A DNA stretch of 45,855 bases from Deltaproteobacteria bacterium (GTDB lineage Bacteria > Desulfobacterota > DSM-4660 > Desulfatiglandales > Desulfatiglandaceae), in the NCBI GenBank assembly GCA_022340265.1, contig JAJDOH010000101.1, positions 1-45,855 on the forward strand, given 5' to 3'. The number at the start of each line of letters is the position of its first letter. The stretch's first letter is position 1. Both the position numbers and the translations under genes were made by a program. The notes beneath the pieces were generated by a model. It saw only the letters and a program-made list of their open reading frames with translations, did not search any database and was not told the DNA's origin. Positions 8,304 to 17,487 of the stretch are shown here, piece after piece.

Positions 8304-10441
8304 TTTCAAAAACGCCAATGGAACATGGCAACATACTCAAAGAGGGGAGAAACTGCCAGCGCATCGAAAAAACCGATCGTCTGTCGTTTCTGGTGGATGC
8401 CGATGCCTACTACAAAGCATTCGTTGACGCCGTTGATCAAGCGCAACACGCCGTTTACATCAGCGGTTGGGACATCGACAGCCGGGTTCGACTGATTCGA
8501 TCTTCGAAAGATGATTCAGGACAGGATATTTCCCTTGGCCATTACCTCAATCAAAAAGCCGTTGCGACACCCGGCCTGAACATCTATATTCTTTGCTGGG
8601 ATTTTTCCGTCATCTACGCACTGGAAAGGGAGTGGCTCTCCTCATTGAAATTCGAGTGGAACAGACACCACCGGATTCATTTTTTTTTGGATGATGAGCA
8701 CCCTGCCGGCGCATCCCACCACCAGAAGTTTGTGGTTGTGGACGATATGCTGGCTTTTAGCGGCGGCATTGATCTGACCAAAAACCGCTGGGATACGCCT
8801 GCGCATGATCCCGAGGACCCTCGCCGGATTGACCCTAACGGAAAGGCTTACAGTACGTTCCACGACGTTCAAACCGTTGCCGATGCACATTTGGCAAATG
8901 ATCTCGGCGATCTTTTCAGGGAGCGCTGGTTTTACGCCACCGGCGTTCAACTGGATCCGGTCGAAAGGAAAACAAAACCCCACTGGCCTTTGGAAGCATC
9001 TCCCCATCTGACGAACGTTCAAGCGGCCATCGCAAGGACCTATCCTTCCTATAAAGGACGTCAAGAAGTGCGGGAAGTGGAAGCGCTTTTTCTGGATATC
9101 ATTCAAAGTGCTCAAAATTATCTATACATTGAAAACCAGTATTTTACCTCTTCAGTAATTTCGGATGCGCTGATCGAATCTCTTAAGATGCCCCAAGGGC
9201 CCGACATTCTGCTGGTTTTGCCGGAACAATCGAGAGGGCTGCTTGAAAAGAGCACCATGGAAGCCCTTCGCGCGCGCGAGATCAAGCGGATTTTAGAAGC
9301 CGATTTCCACAAACGGCTCTGGGTGGTTTACCCGGCCCTTTCAAAAAAGGAAGACGTTTTTGTGCATGCAAAAGTCATGATTGCCGATGATCGCCTGGTC
9401 CGTGTCGGTTCGGCCAATCTGACCAACCGGTCCATGGGGCTGGACACCGAATGCGATGTGGTTGCTGAAGCCCTGGATGACGTCCGAAACAGGGATGCCA
9501 TCGCCGCGTTTAGAAATCGACTGATTGCCGAGCACACGGGGCATAAGACGGAGGAAGTGAGCCGCGCTTTTTCGTCGGAAGACTCATTTCTGAACGCGGT
9601 TCGCTCGCTCTCGCACAACGAACGCTCCTTTAAAAAAATCTCCATCAATAATCAACTTCCCGTCGACGGCGCCAAGCTGGTGCCGGATACGTCTCTCCTT
9701 GATCCCAACCGGCCGGTGGAACTGGATCGGATATTTGACCATTTTGTCGAAAAGCCGGATGAAAATTCCAAGGGAAGGCCGCTTTTGAGAATTCTCATCA
9801 TTTTGGGTGCCCTCCTTGCGCTGGCAGGTGCTTGGCGGTGGACACCGCTTCACCAATGGATGACCCCTCAAAAGATTGCCCATATGGCTGAGACCTTTAA
9901 AGAGAGCGCTTTCACTCCCGTTTTTGTAATGGCCGCCTATCTGGTTGGAGGACTTGCGATGGTGCCGGTGACTGTTTTAATCGGTGCAACCGCAATGGTC
10001 TTTCCCGCCGCAACCGCTGTTGTTTATGCCTTTTCGGGATCCATTCTCAGCGCAATTCTGTCATACGGCATCGGCGCCAGACTGGGAAGCGCCCCGCTCC
10101 ATAAAATCGCCGGCCCAAAGATTGAAGCCCTGAATAAACGCTTGGCGCGCAATGGCATTCTGGCGGTTGCCGTCATTCGAAACCTGCCGCTGGCCCCCTA
10201 CACGATGGTCAACATGGCGGCAGGCGCTTCCAAAGTCAAGTTTCGGGATTACGTTTTGGGGACCGGCATTGGAATGGCGCCGGGAATCCTGGCGATCACG
10301 GTTTTCGCGGATCGGCTTCTTCAAGCGATCAAGGATCCGAACTGGCTGAACATCTCAGTTTCCGGCGCGTTGCTCTCGGCCTTTGGCGTGGGCTTTTGGT
10401 GGGTCAGACGGAGGCTCAGAAGAAGAGAGAAAGGAGAATAG
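8273..10441 (+). CDS. Phospholipase D family protein fused to VTT (DedA-like) membrane domain
   Basis: A 722-residue fusion. Residues about 30-450 are a phospholipase D superfamily domain with two HKD motifs, SHHQKFVVVDD and VFVHAKVMIADD, followed by SANLTNRSMGLDTE. Residues about 500-715 form a VTT/SNARE-associated (DedA/TMEM64-like) membrane domain (FVMAAYLVGGLAMVPVTVL, then NLPLAPYTMVNMAAGASKV). The family hydrolyses or transfers phospholipid headgroups, and VTT proteins act as lipid scramblases or flippases, so membrane-lipid remodelling is likely. The start is uncertain: ATG 8273 overlaps the trkH-trkA stop by 31 nt, and ATG 8318 (MEHGNILKEGRNC) fits homolog N-termini as well. Neither has a strong ribosome site. 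The TAG stop is followed at once, in the same frame, by the next protein's conserved N-terminus. Confidence 0.9.
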   Translation: MGCSANHGAIVSKTPMEHGNILKEGRNCQRIEKTDRLSFLVDADAYYKAFVDAVDQAQHAVYISGWDIDSRVRLIRSSKDDSGQDISLGHYLNQKAVATPGLNIYILCWDFSVIYALEREWLSSLKFEWNRHHRIHFFLDDEHPAGASHHQKFVVVDDMLAFSGGIDLTKNRWDTPAHDPEDPRRIDPNGKAYSTFHDVQTVADAHLANDLGDLFRERWFYATGVQLDPVERKTKPHWPLEASPHLTNVQAAIARTYPSYKGRQEVREVEALFLDIIQSAQNYLYIENQYFTSSVISDALIESLKMPQGPDILLVLPEQSRGLLEKSTMEALRAREIKRILEADFHKRLWVVYPALSKKEDVFVHAKVMIADDRLVRVGSANLTNRSMGLDTECDVVAEALDDVRNRDAIAAFRNRLIAEHTGHKTEEVSRAFSSEDSFLNAVRSLSHNERSFKKISINNQLPVDGAKLVPDTSLLDPNRPVELDRIFDHFVEKPDENSKGRPLLRILIILGALLALAGAWRWTPLHQWMTPQKIAHMAETFKESAFTPVFVMAAYLVGGLAMVPVTVLIGATAMVFPAATAVVYAFSGSILSAILSYGIGARLGSAPLHKIAGPKIEALNKRLARNGILAVAVIRNLPLAPYTMVNMAAGASKVKFRDYVLGTGIGMAPGILAITVFADRLLQAIKDPNWLNISVSGALLSAFGVGFWWVRRRLRRREKGE

Positions 10442-11137
10442 CCAATATTTACGGCAGCCACCTATAATGTTCATAGCTGGCGGGACCGCTATGGACGGAA
10501 AAACATCGGCGATTCGCTCATGGTCATTGGCAATCTGAAGGCGGATGCGGTGGCAATCCAGGAGGCCGCCCTCTGTTCAAAGGGCCGCAAAACCCTGTGT
10601 TTAAGGGATTTGGAACGGGCAACCGGAATGAACGCCGTGCCGGGTATCACCTTTCGCCGAAAGGGCAAACACTTCGGCAATATCCTGCTCAGCCCCCACC
10701 CCTTTAGATCCGTCGGAATAATGGATCTGAGCATCCGTAACCGCGAGCCGCGGGTCGCCATTCTGGCGACGCTCGATTATCAAGGTATCCCCATACGGAT
10801 AATTGCTACCCATCTGGGGCTCGGGAGTGGCGAAAGAAGAAAGCAGATCAAACGGCTTCTTGAGCGAATTTCCAAACCTTCAGACAAGATTACCATCCTC
10901 ATGGGAGATCTCAATGAATGGAATCCCTTGAGCCTGGCGGAGACCGGGCTTCGCAGACATTTTGGGCATATCTGGTCTCCACCCTCTTTTCCGTCCCGCT
11001 CGCCACTATTGTCTTTGGACCGCATTCTGGTCAAACCGCGAAAAGCCCGTCGGCGCATCGCAGTCGTTAGAACCCCTCCTGCCGAAAGCGCCTCCGACCA
11101 TTTGCCGGTCATCGCTGCCATTGACCTTTTTTTATGA
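10442..11137 (+). CDS. Endonuclease/exonuclease/phosphatase (EEP) family protein with no normal start codon
   Basis: EEP-fold metal-dependent phosphodiesterase. All catalytic motifs are in one frame: TYNVHSW (metal-site Asn), VAIQEA (Glu), IATHLGLG, MGDLNEW, LSLDRIL and ASDHLPV (terminal Asp-His). The first ATG in frame is at 10520, but the essential TYNVH strand is coded at 10460-10480, before it. Between the TAG at 10439-10441 and 10520 there is no ATG, GTG or TTG. AGGAG at 10433-10437 would suit a start near 10445 (ATA). Removing one A at 10440 would create ATGCCAATA, a perfect start. So this gene either uses a rare start, is made by read-through of the phospholipase stop, or has lost its start by a 1-nt change or sequencing error. 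From 10520 alone the protein would have 205 residues and lack part of its active site. Confidence 0.8.
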   Translation, partial: PIFTAATYNVHSWRDRYGRKNIGDSLMVIGNLKADAVAIQEAALCSKGRKTLCLRDLERATGMNAVPGITFRRKGKHFGNILLSPHPFRSVGIMDLSIRNREPRVAILATLDYQGIPIRIIATHLGLGSGERRKQIKRLLERISKPSDKITILMGDLNEWNPLSLAETGLRRHFGHIWSPPSFPSRSPLLSLDRILVKPRKARRRIAVVRTPPAESASDHLPVIAAIDLFL

Positions 11138-11266
11138 CAACTGCTTTTTATTCTTCCAAGCATGCGCATCCGCGTGTTTAAGGTTTTTAATCTGCTTATG
11201 TTCCAAGTGTGCCCAAATTTTTTGTAACTCTGGGTAGGAAAGAATTTTCACGACTCGCTCTCTCAT
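11132..11266 (-). CDS. Possible 44-residue small protein downstream of fbp
   Basis: A short ORF starting 18 nt after the fbp stop, with AAGAGG 8 nt before its ATG. The product (MRERVVKILSYPELQKIWAH at the N-terminus, ending WKNKKQLS) is basic, rich in His and Lys, and predicted helical, with no membrane segment. Its end overlaps the convergent EEP gene by 6 nt. I recognise no family. The ribosome site and operon position support it, and its length makes chance possible. Confidence 0.35.
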   Translation of the reverse strand: MRERVVKILSYPELQKIWAHLEHKQIKNLKHADAHAWKNKKQLS

Positions 11267-11284
11267 TTCAATGCCTCTTTTTGT

Positions 11285-12283
11285 CTATCCGGTTGGCTCG
11301 GTCTTGTATGCCTTTTCATATGCTTCTATTTCGTACAAACTCCCCACGGCGAAAGGCACCCGCTGATGAATGCTCTGAGGAGAGATTCCCATCACGCGAT
11401 CTTTGCCCGTGGTGGAACCGCCCCCTGCCTCCTCCGCAATCATGGCCAGGGGTGCACATTCATACAGCAACCGCAGTTTGCCGGAAGGCCGGCGGTCATC
11501 TTCAGGATAGAAATATATACCGCCGTGATGAAGAATCTGATGCAGGTCGGCCACCAGGGCGCCGGAATACCGCAATGAATAGGGATCACTTTCATTGGCG
11601 ATAAGCGCATCCGAAAAGTTCCGGGCCGGTTGCGCCCATCGATCCCGGTTTCCGAAATTGGCGCTAATGATTTTCCCTCGCCTCGGCATACGAAGGGTTT
11701 CATGGTCCATCACGAACTCCCCGATTTCTTCGTCCAACACAAAACTGTGGACCCCGTCTTTTGCGCTGTATACCAGGAGTGTCGAAGTGCCGTACATGAT
11801 ATAGCCGGATGCCACCTGCTTTGTCCCTTTTTGCAGGATGGCTTTTTCCAGATCGCCGTCAAACGCATGTACCGAAAAAATGGATCCGATAACGCAATCC
11901 ACATCCAGGTTGCTCGAACCGTCGATGGGGTCTACCAACACCACATATTTTTCGCGATCCTTGTCCGAGTGCAATACCCTGGGCTCATCCATTTCCTCCG
12001 ATACGATGGCACCCACAATACCCACATACTCGAATGCTTCCACCAATACATCATTGCTCAGGATGTCCAGCTTCTTGACTTTCTCTCCCTGGATGTTGGT
12101 ATCTCCCGTGAACCCTTTGAGGCCTTCCAGGCTGGATCGCCGCACATGGCTGGAAATGATTTTCGCCACGGTGCCCATTTGATCCAGGACCCGGGTCAAT
12201 TCGCCGCTGGCCTCGGGGTGCTCCGGTTGGTTCCGGACCAGGAACCGGTCCAGGGTCATTTGCATTTTAGGTTTTTTTGCCAT
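11285..12283 (-). CDS. fbp: Class 1 fructose-1,6-bisphosphatase
   Basis: A 332-residue cytoplasmic enzyme that hydrolyses fructose 1,6-bisphosphate to fructose 6-phosphate in gluconeogenesis. The metal and substrate motifs are clear: AIVSEEMDEP (metal-site Glu), VDPIDGSSNLDVD (the family DPxDGSSN signature), RYSGALVADLHQIL and LLYECAPLAMIAEEAGG. Length is normal for the class I family. The start at 12283 lies inside the end of cydB (28-nt overlap), so translation is probably coupled and expression follows the cyd operon. Sharing a transcript with glucan phosphorylase and an oxidase suggests control of carbon storage together with respiration. Confidence 0.95.
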   Translation of the reverse strand: MAKKPKMQMTLDRFLVRNQPEHPEASGELTRVLDQMGTVAKIISSHVRRSSLEGLKGFTGDTNIQGEKVKKLDILSNDVLVEAFEYVGIVGAIVSEEMDEPRVLHSDKDREKYVVLVDPIDGSSNLDVDCVIGSIFSVHAFDGDLEKAILQKGTKQVASGYIMYGTSTLLVYSAKDGVHSFVLDEEIGEFVMDHETLRMPRRGKIISANFGNRDRWAQPARNFSDALIANESDPYSLRYSGALVADLHQILHHGGIYFYPEDDRRPSGKLRLLYECAPLAMIAEEAGGGSTTGKDRVMGISPQSIHQRVPFAVGSLYEIEAYEKAYKTEPTG

Positions 12284-13275
12284 GAGGTGACCTTTCCCCG
12301 GAAAACCCGGTAGGTGTAAGTGGTGTAAAAGATAATGACGGGAAGCAGAAGGCCCATGACGATCAGCATGAACGTTAGTGTTTTAGGGGAGGCAGCCGCC
12401 GCTTCAACGGTTACCGGGGCGACCACATGGGGGATCATATTGGGATAGAGGCACAGTGACAGCCCCAGAAATCCCAGGGCAACGGTAATCGCATTCCAAA
12501 GAAGCGGTGCTCCCTCAAGTTTCCTGTGGAGGCTCCTGAAAATCATGAAAAACCCGAAAACCGCAGGCAGTACCACGGCCAGCAGATAGTAGAGGTCCGG
12601 CGTGGAAATCCATTTTTCCCCGGCTTGCGGGTATCGCAGGCCGATCCAGAGATAGACGACGCCCGAAAGCACAAGGGTCGTCACCGTAAAAATGAACGAC
12701 AGGTGAAAACTCCGGCGCCGCAGATCCCCTTCCGTTTTGAGAATCAGATAATTGGTGCCCAGCATCAGATATCCCACCAGAACCCCCAGGGTCAAGAGAA
12801 AGGTGAAAGGGGTGGCCCAATCCCACACGCCGCCGGCAAAGTGTCCGTTTTTAACGGTAATACCGCTCAGAAGCCCCCCCAGGGCAAACCCCTGGGCCAG
12901 GGTGGCGATCAGGCTTCCCACCCCGAAATTGAGGTTCCAGAAACGCTTGCTTTTGGAATGCTCGCTGAAATCAAAGGCAATCCCTCTGAAAATGAACCCC
13001 ACGACCATGAGAACGGCCGGAATGTAGAGGGCCGAAAAAAGAATGCTGTAAAACATGGGAAAGGCGCCGAACAGAATTCCCCCCACAATGAGCAGCCAGG
13101 TCTGGTTGGTGTGCCAGATATAGGTCAGGCTGTCGACCATCTGTTGCCGGTCATTCTGATCTTTCAGAAATAGGCAGAGGATCCCGACACCCAGGCCGAA
13201 CCCGTCTGTCACGGCATAGTAGAGGAGAAAAAAACCGATCACCGTCAACCAGAGGGTTGCAAGTGAAAAATCCAT
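12256..13275 (-). CDS. cydB: Cytochrome bd quinol oxidase subunit II
   Basis: A 339-residue integral membrane subunit that partners CydA in a bd-type quinol:O2 oxidoreductase. The N-terminus MDFSLATLWLTVIGFFLLYY with AVTDGFGLGVG is the family signature. Further hallmarks are HTNQTWLLIVGGILFGAFP and FRGIAFDFSEH. Eight to nine hydrophobic helices run through the protein, and the C-terminus (PVIIFYTTYTYRVFRGKV) matches CydB. The start at 13275 is preferred over an upstream in-frame ATG at 13368, because it matches the family and follows the cydA stop directly (TAGAATG). No CydX-like peptide was found after it; fbp follows. Confidence 0.95.
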   Translation of the reverse strand: MDFSLATLWLTVIGFFLLYYAVTDGFGLGVGILCLFLKDQNDRQQMVDSLTYIWHTNQTWLLIVGGILFGAFPMFYSILFSALYIPAVLMVVGFIFRGIAFDFSEHSKSKRFWNLNFGVGSLIATLAQGFALGGLLSGITVKNGHFAGGVWDWATPFTFLLTLGVLVGYLMLGTNYLILKTEGDLRRRSFHLSFIFTVTTLVLSGVVYLWIGLRYPQAGEKWISTPDLYYLLAVVLPAVFGFFMIFRSLHRKLEGAPLLWNAITVALGFLGLSLCLYPNMIPHVVAPVTVEAAAASPKTLTFMLIVMGLLLPVIIFYTTYTYRVFRGKVTSWQKNLKCK

Positions 13276-13276
13276 T

Positions 13277-14659
13277 CTACCCTCTCCCTTTTTCGGGTAA
13301 GAAGATGGTCTCAGGGATTCCCGCTTCAATAAGCTCTGGCGGCCCCTTTCGGATAATATACCCAGCAAAGAGCAAAAACAGGACGAAAAGCCCCCCGTAG
13401 ATTCCCGCCAGGATCAGGAGCGAACCCGCCACCGGGTATGCCGGCAAAAGGCTGCCCGCCTCCCGAGTCCTCAGTACGCCGTAAATGATCCACGGTTGCC
13501 GGCCCACCTCACGGGTGACCCACCCCGATTCCATGGCCGCGTAACTGAGCGGAAGCGCCACCATCCAGGCCATCAGCAGTTTTCTATGATGTAACACGCG
13601 ATCCGGCCGCAACCCCCCTTTTCGCCACACCCATACACTCCAGAGCATCAGTAAAAAGAAGAGAAACCCGAGTCCTATCATGATACGAAAGGCATAAAAG
13701 GGCAGCCAGACCGGGGGCTGGTCTTCCACCGGAAAATCTTTCAACCCTTTCACTTCTCCGGTAAGCGAATGGGTGGTGATCAGACTGAGGCCGTAAGGGA
13801 TGCTGACGGCCCAGGCGTTTTTCTGCCGGGACTTGTCGGGCCATGCCAGAAGATTCCATGCCGCCCCTTCGCCCGGGCCGTTGGTCTCCCAGTGGGCTTC
13901 CATGGCACCCAGCTTGGTGGGCTGGGTTTCGGCCACTTCCCTTCCCGATCCGTCTCCCAGGTATATCTGGAGCGGCGTAATGATGACGGCGCCAATGATA
14001 ACGATCCTGAAGGACTTGAGAAAAAACTCCACCTGACGATTCTTCAGAAGATACCATGCACTGATGCCGCCGATTACGAAAACGCTGATTTCAAGACAGG
14101 CGAACCACATGTGGGAAACCGCCCACGGCATATCGGGATTAAAAATCACCGCCAGGTTGTCGATCACCCGGTATTGGCCGTTCTCAAAGACGCCTCCCGC
14201 CGGCGTCTGCATCCAGGCATTGGCACTCATGATCCAGAAAGCCGAAAGGGATGTACCGAAGGCGACCATTGTGGTGGCGAATAGATGCATGGCCGGAGAG
14301 ACCTTCTTCCAGCCCCAGATCATGATGCCTAAAAAGGCCGCCTCCAGCATAATAGCCATGGCCGCCTCAAATCCCAGCAGATGCCCGAAGATGTCCCCGC
14401 CCGCCCTGGAAAAATGGCCCCAGTTGGTGCCGAACTGGAATTCCATGGGGATCCCGCTCACTACCCCCACGGCAAAGTTGAGGATGAACAGCCGCCCCCA
14501 GAATCGCGCATGACGGTAGTAGATCTCCTTTTTTGTTTTGACCCACAGAACTTCCACAAGCACCATAAACAGGCTCAGGCCGATGGTGAGCACGGGCCAG
14601 AGGATGTGGAACATGGCCGTGAACGCAAATTGAAGCCGGGACAAGAGAAGATGGTCCAT
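13277..14659 (-). CDS. cydA: Cytochrome bd quinol oxidase subunit I
   Basis: A 460-residue haem-carrying subunit that oxidises quinol and reduces O2. The haem-ligand His18 is in FHILWPVLTIGLSLFM; FGHLLGFEAAMAIMLEAAF supplies the conserved Glu residues of the haem d site; SHMWFACLE and YAAMESGWV carry the b558 His and Met ligands. The quinol loop includes GREVAETQPTKLGAMEAHWE, and GRQPWIIYGVLRT is also present. The loop is short, as in the many CydA proteins without the Q-loop C-terminal insert. In an otherwise anaerobic gene set it most likely serves O2 detoxification or microaerobic respiration. DUF2905 lies 9 nt upstream and cydB starts 1 nt after the stop. Confidence 0.97.
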   Translation of the reverse strand: MDHLLLSRLQFAFTAMFHILWPVLTIGLSLFMVLVEVLWVKTKKEIYYRHARFWGRLFILNFAVGVVSGIPMEFQFGTNWGHFSRAGGDIFGHLLGFEAAMAIMLEAAFLGIMIWGWKKVSPAMHLFATTMVAFGTSLSAFWIMSANAWMQTPAGGVFENGQYRVIDNLAVIFNPDMPWAVSHMWFACLEISVFVIGGISAWYLLKNRQVEFFLKSFRIVIIGAVIITPLQIYLGDGSGREVAETQPTKLGAMEAHWETNGPGEGAAWNLLAWPDKSRQKNAWAVSIPYGLSLITTHSLTGEVKGLKDFPVEDQPPVWLPFYAFRIMIGLGFLFFLLMLWSVWVWRKGGLRPDRVLHHRKLLMAWMVALPLSYAAMESGWVTREVGRQPWIIYGVLRTREAGSLLPAYPVAGSLLILAGIYGGLFVLFLLFAGYIIRKGPPELIEAGIPETIFLPEKGRG

Positions 14660-14668
14660 GAGAAGATC

Positions 14669-14902
14669 CTAAAGTTTACGAATCAGCCACAAAATGAGGG
14701 ATATGACAATGCTGACCAGGATCATGGTGGCGATGGGGATGTATATCTTCACATTGGGCCTGGAAATGATGATATCGCCCGGCAGCCTCCCCAGGGGAAT
14801 TTTCCCGATCCATGGCCAGAGCAGTCCCGCAGCCAGTATCAAAATTCCAGCGATGATCAGCGTTCTTTGCACTTGGAAATCCTTTTGGCAATCTTTATCC
14901 AT
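14669..14902 (-). CDS. DUF2905 family small membrane protein
   Basis: A 77-residue protein with two membrane helices (about 14-32 and 52-74). Between them it carries the DUF2905 signature WIGKIPLGRLPGDIIISRPN, and PIATMILVSIVISLILWLIR closes it. The family is small, widespread and has no known function. It lies between glgP and cydA in the same operon, 9 nt from cydA, so it may be an accessory of the oxidase, but that is context only. The start at 14902 gives a short hydrophilic N-tail (MDKDCQKDFQ). Confidence 0.85.
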   Translation of the reverse strand: MDKDCQKDFQVQRTLIIAGILILAAGLLWPWIGKIPLGRLPGDIIISRPNVKIYIPIATMILVSIVISLILWLIRKL

Positions 14903-14948
14903 TTCCCAAACCAGCCGGCGCCACCGGCCGCGGAAAGCGGCTCATTGA

Positions 14949-17471
14949 TCATCGATACCATAAGATATGGCGCGCTTCAAGGGGCACGGCAGCTTCTTCC
15001 TGAAACGGAATGATCCGTGGCGTGTAATCGCTACCCGGGCGATCGGCGGGGATGCTGAGGGTGTAGGAATAAGCGCTTTGAGTTTCGGCCAGCCGCCGCC
15101 CGCGCGCCATGGGATATATTTCGGGCTCTCCCCCATCGGATGGATCCGCATAGATCTGGACGGTGATCGTGCTCGGCTCAAGGCCATTCAGATACACGGC
15201 CAGAGAAAAATAATAGACGTTCTCCCTTTCCTCAATCTCCAGGGCGCCGAAACGCAGCCTGTGCCAGTTCTTATTGAGAGATTCCTGCCACCTACAGATT
15301 TCCGCCGCTTTTTCGACATTGTTCGCCTTACGCGCCCTGTAGTTGCGACCCGCCGGCAGATAAAATCGGTCTACGTATTCCCGAAGCATCCTGTTGCTGC
15401 TGAAACGGGGAGTCAGTTCCGCCATGCTCTTCCGCATGCGTGCCACCCAGGCACGCGGGATACCGCTTTCGTCCCGATCATAAAAACACGGAATCACCTC
15501 TTCCTCAAGAAGGCCGTAAAGCTGGTCCGCCTCGTGGTCGTCCCAGGTGGGATCTTCCCCGTGTTCCCGGCCGTCTCCCAGTGCCCAGCCGGCTTCAGGA
15601 CAATAGGCCTCCGCCCACCAGCCGTCCAGCTCGGAGAGATTGAGGCCGCCGTTCACCAGAACTTTCATGCCGCTGGTGCCACAAGCCTCCCACGGCCTGC
15701 GAGGCGTATTGAGCCACAGATCCACGCCCTGAACCAGTTGTTCCGCCAGGACCATATCGTAGTCCACCAGGAAGACCAACCGATGGGACACCCCCCGATT
15801 ACGAATGAACCGGGTGTAAGCTTTCACCAGGGATTTTCCTTCCCCGTCAAGGGGGTGGGCTTTGCCCGCGATGATAAACTGGACAGGCCGATCCCGGTTG
15901 TTCAACAATTTCATCAGACGGTCTTCGTCCTGAAGGAGAAGATTGGGGCGTTTATAGCCGGCAAACCGGCGCGCAAAACCGATGGTAATGGCGTCAGGTT
16001 CCAGCGCGTCTCCGGCCGCTTTTATCCTTTCATCGGTTACGTCCGAGGCCGTGAGCTGACGCACAAGCCGCTTGCGCACATCCTGGATCAATTTTTGACG
16101 CCCCTTGGCACGAAATTCCCATAACGTCTCATCGGACACCTGTTTGAAGTCCTCTTCAATGGTATGCAGGGTGCCGATCCATCTTTCTTTTCCACAAGAC
16201 TCGCTCCAAAGGCCATCCGCCGCGGCCGAATCCCATGAAGGGGTGTGAATGCCGTTGGTTACATGGGAGACCGGCACCTCGGATCGTGGCCAGCGGGGGA
16301 AAAGGGGCTGGAAGATGCGGCGACTCACTTCACCGTGGAGCCGGCTTACGCCGTTCACTGAGTTAGACCCTCTGATGGCGAGATAAGCCATGTTGAGCGG
16401 TTCCTTTTCATTTTGCGGATCCTTGCGCCCAAGGGCGAGCAGACCATCCATGCCGAGGCCCAGTTCATCCGCATATGCGCTGAGATATTGTCCCGCCAGG
16501 GCAGGTGAAAAGCGATCAAAACCTGCCGGCACGGGGGTGTGGGTGGTAAAGACGTTGCCGGTCCGTACGGCGGCGAAGGCCACACGAAAAGGCGCATGGG
16601 TTTCCGCCATAACCGTTCGAACCCTTTCAAGAATGGCCAAGGCCGCATGACCTTCATTGAGGTGACAGACGTCTACCCTGATGCCAAGGGTATTGAGGAG
16701 ACGCCACCCCCCGATACCCAGGGCCATTTCCTGCTGGAGGCGCATTTCCGGCCCTCCCCCGTAGAGTTCGCTGGTGATGGCCTGATCGGCCGGCCTGTTG
16801 ACCGGATCGTTGCTGTCCAACAGGTATAGTTTAGCCCGTCCCACCTTGGCCTCCCACGCCCGCAGGCGGAGGATTCGACCCGGAAAAGCCACTGCAATTC
16901 GTAGCCATTCCCCTTCTTCATCCCGAACGGGAACGATGGGGAGTTGGCTCGGGTCGTTGTAGGGATAAAATTCGATCTGAGCCCCGCTCGCGTCCAGGGC
17001 CTGGCGGAAATAGCCCTGCTGATAGAGAAGGCCGATACCCATAAGCGGTACGCCCAAATCACTTGAGGTCTTGAGGTGATCTCCCGCCAGGATTCCAAGT
17101 CCTCCGGAATAAATGGGCAATGCTTCACTCAGGCCGAATTCCATGCTGAAATAGGCAACCATCAGGGGTGATGTGCCATGGGTTTGCGTGAACCAGCCCC
17201 TTTCTTCCAGACTCTCTCTGTGGGCTTTCACATGACTCTCCACCAGCTTTCGGAAATCACCATCCTCCGCCAGTTCTTCCAGGTGGGAGGTGGAAACCGA
17301 TTGCAGGATCAGCCAGGGGTTGCGGGTGATCGCCCAGATTTCAGGATCGATACGTTCCCAGAGCACATCGGCACTATGACTCCAGGACCAGCGCAGATCC
17401 GTGGCAAGCTCTGCCAGTCCCTCAAGCCTTTCGGGTATGGGGGATATAAAATTGTAGGGGGAAATCGCCAT
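14949..17471 (-). CDS. glgP: Alpha-glucan phosphorylase (GT35)
   Basis: An 840-residue cytoplasmic enzyme that removes terminal glucose from glycogen-like glucans as glucose 1-phosphate, using pyridoxal phosphate. The N-terminal block (ERLEGLAELATDLRWSWSH) and VAYFSMEFGLSEALPIYSGG identify the bacterial/archaeal glucan-phosphorylase group, which differs from E. coli GlgP. The PLP region is RRPWEACGTSGMKVLVNGG followed by LNLSELDGWWAEAY, with the Schiff-base Lys in GMKVLVNGG. A C-terminal extension of about 120 residues follows the catalytic part. It sits 16 nt behind a cytochrome c gene and upstream of cydAB-fbp, so glucan breakdown and terminal oxidase appear to share a transcript. Confidence 0.95.
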   Translation of the reverse strand: MAISPYNFISPIPERLEGLAELATDLRWSWSHSADVLWERIDPEIWAITRNPWLILQSVSTSHLEELAEDGDFRKLVESHVKAHRESLEERGWFTQTHGTSPLMVAYFSMEFGLSEALPIYSGGLGILAGDHLKTSSDLGVPLMGIGLLYQQGYFRQALDASGAQIEFYPYNDPSQLPIVPVRDEEGEWLRIAVAFPGRILRLRAWEAKVGRAKLYLLDSNDPVNRPADQAITSELYGGGPEMRLQQEMALGIGGWRLLNTLGIRVDVCHLNEGHAALAILERVRTVMAETHAPFRVAFAAVRTGNVFTTHTPVPAGFDRFSPALAGQYLSAYADELGLGMDGLLALGRKDPQNEKEPLNMAYLAIRGSNSVNGVSRLHGEVSRRIFQPLFPRWPRSEVPVSHVTNGIHTPSWDSAAADGLWSESCGKERWIGTLHTIEEDFKQVSDETLWEFRAKGRQKLIQDVRKRLVRQLTASDVTDERIKAAGDALEPDAITIGFARRFAGYKRPNLLLQDEDRLMKLLNNRDRPVQFIIAGKAHPLDGEGKSLVKAYTRFIRNRGVSHRLVFLVDYDMVLAEQLVQGVDLWLNTPRRPWEACGTSGMKVLVNGGLNLSELDGWWAEAYCPEAGWALGDGREHGEDPTWDDHEADQLYGLLEEEVIPCFYDRDESGIPRAWVARMRKSMAELTPRFSSNRMLREYVDRFYLPAGRNYRARKANNVEKAAEICRWQESLNKNWHRLRFGALEIEERENVYYFSLAVYLNGLEPSTITVQIYADPSDGGEPEIYPMARGRRLAETQSAYSYTLSIPADRPGSDYTPRIIPFQEEAAVPLEARHILWYR

Positions 17472-17487
17472 GGGAAAGTTCCGCCTA

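Noticed and set aside
14967-16124. Long 385-codon rightward ORF antisense to glgP
   Set aside because: It is a shadow of the highly conserved glucan phosphorylase frame and shows no domain.
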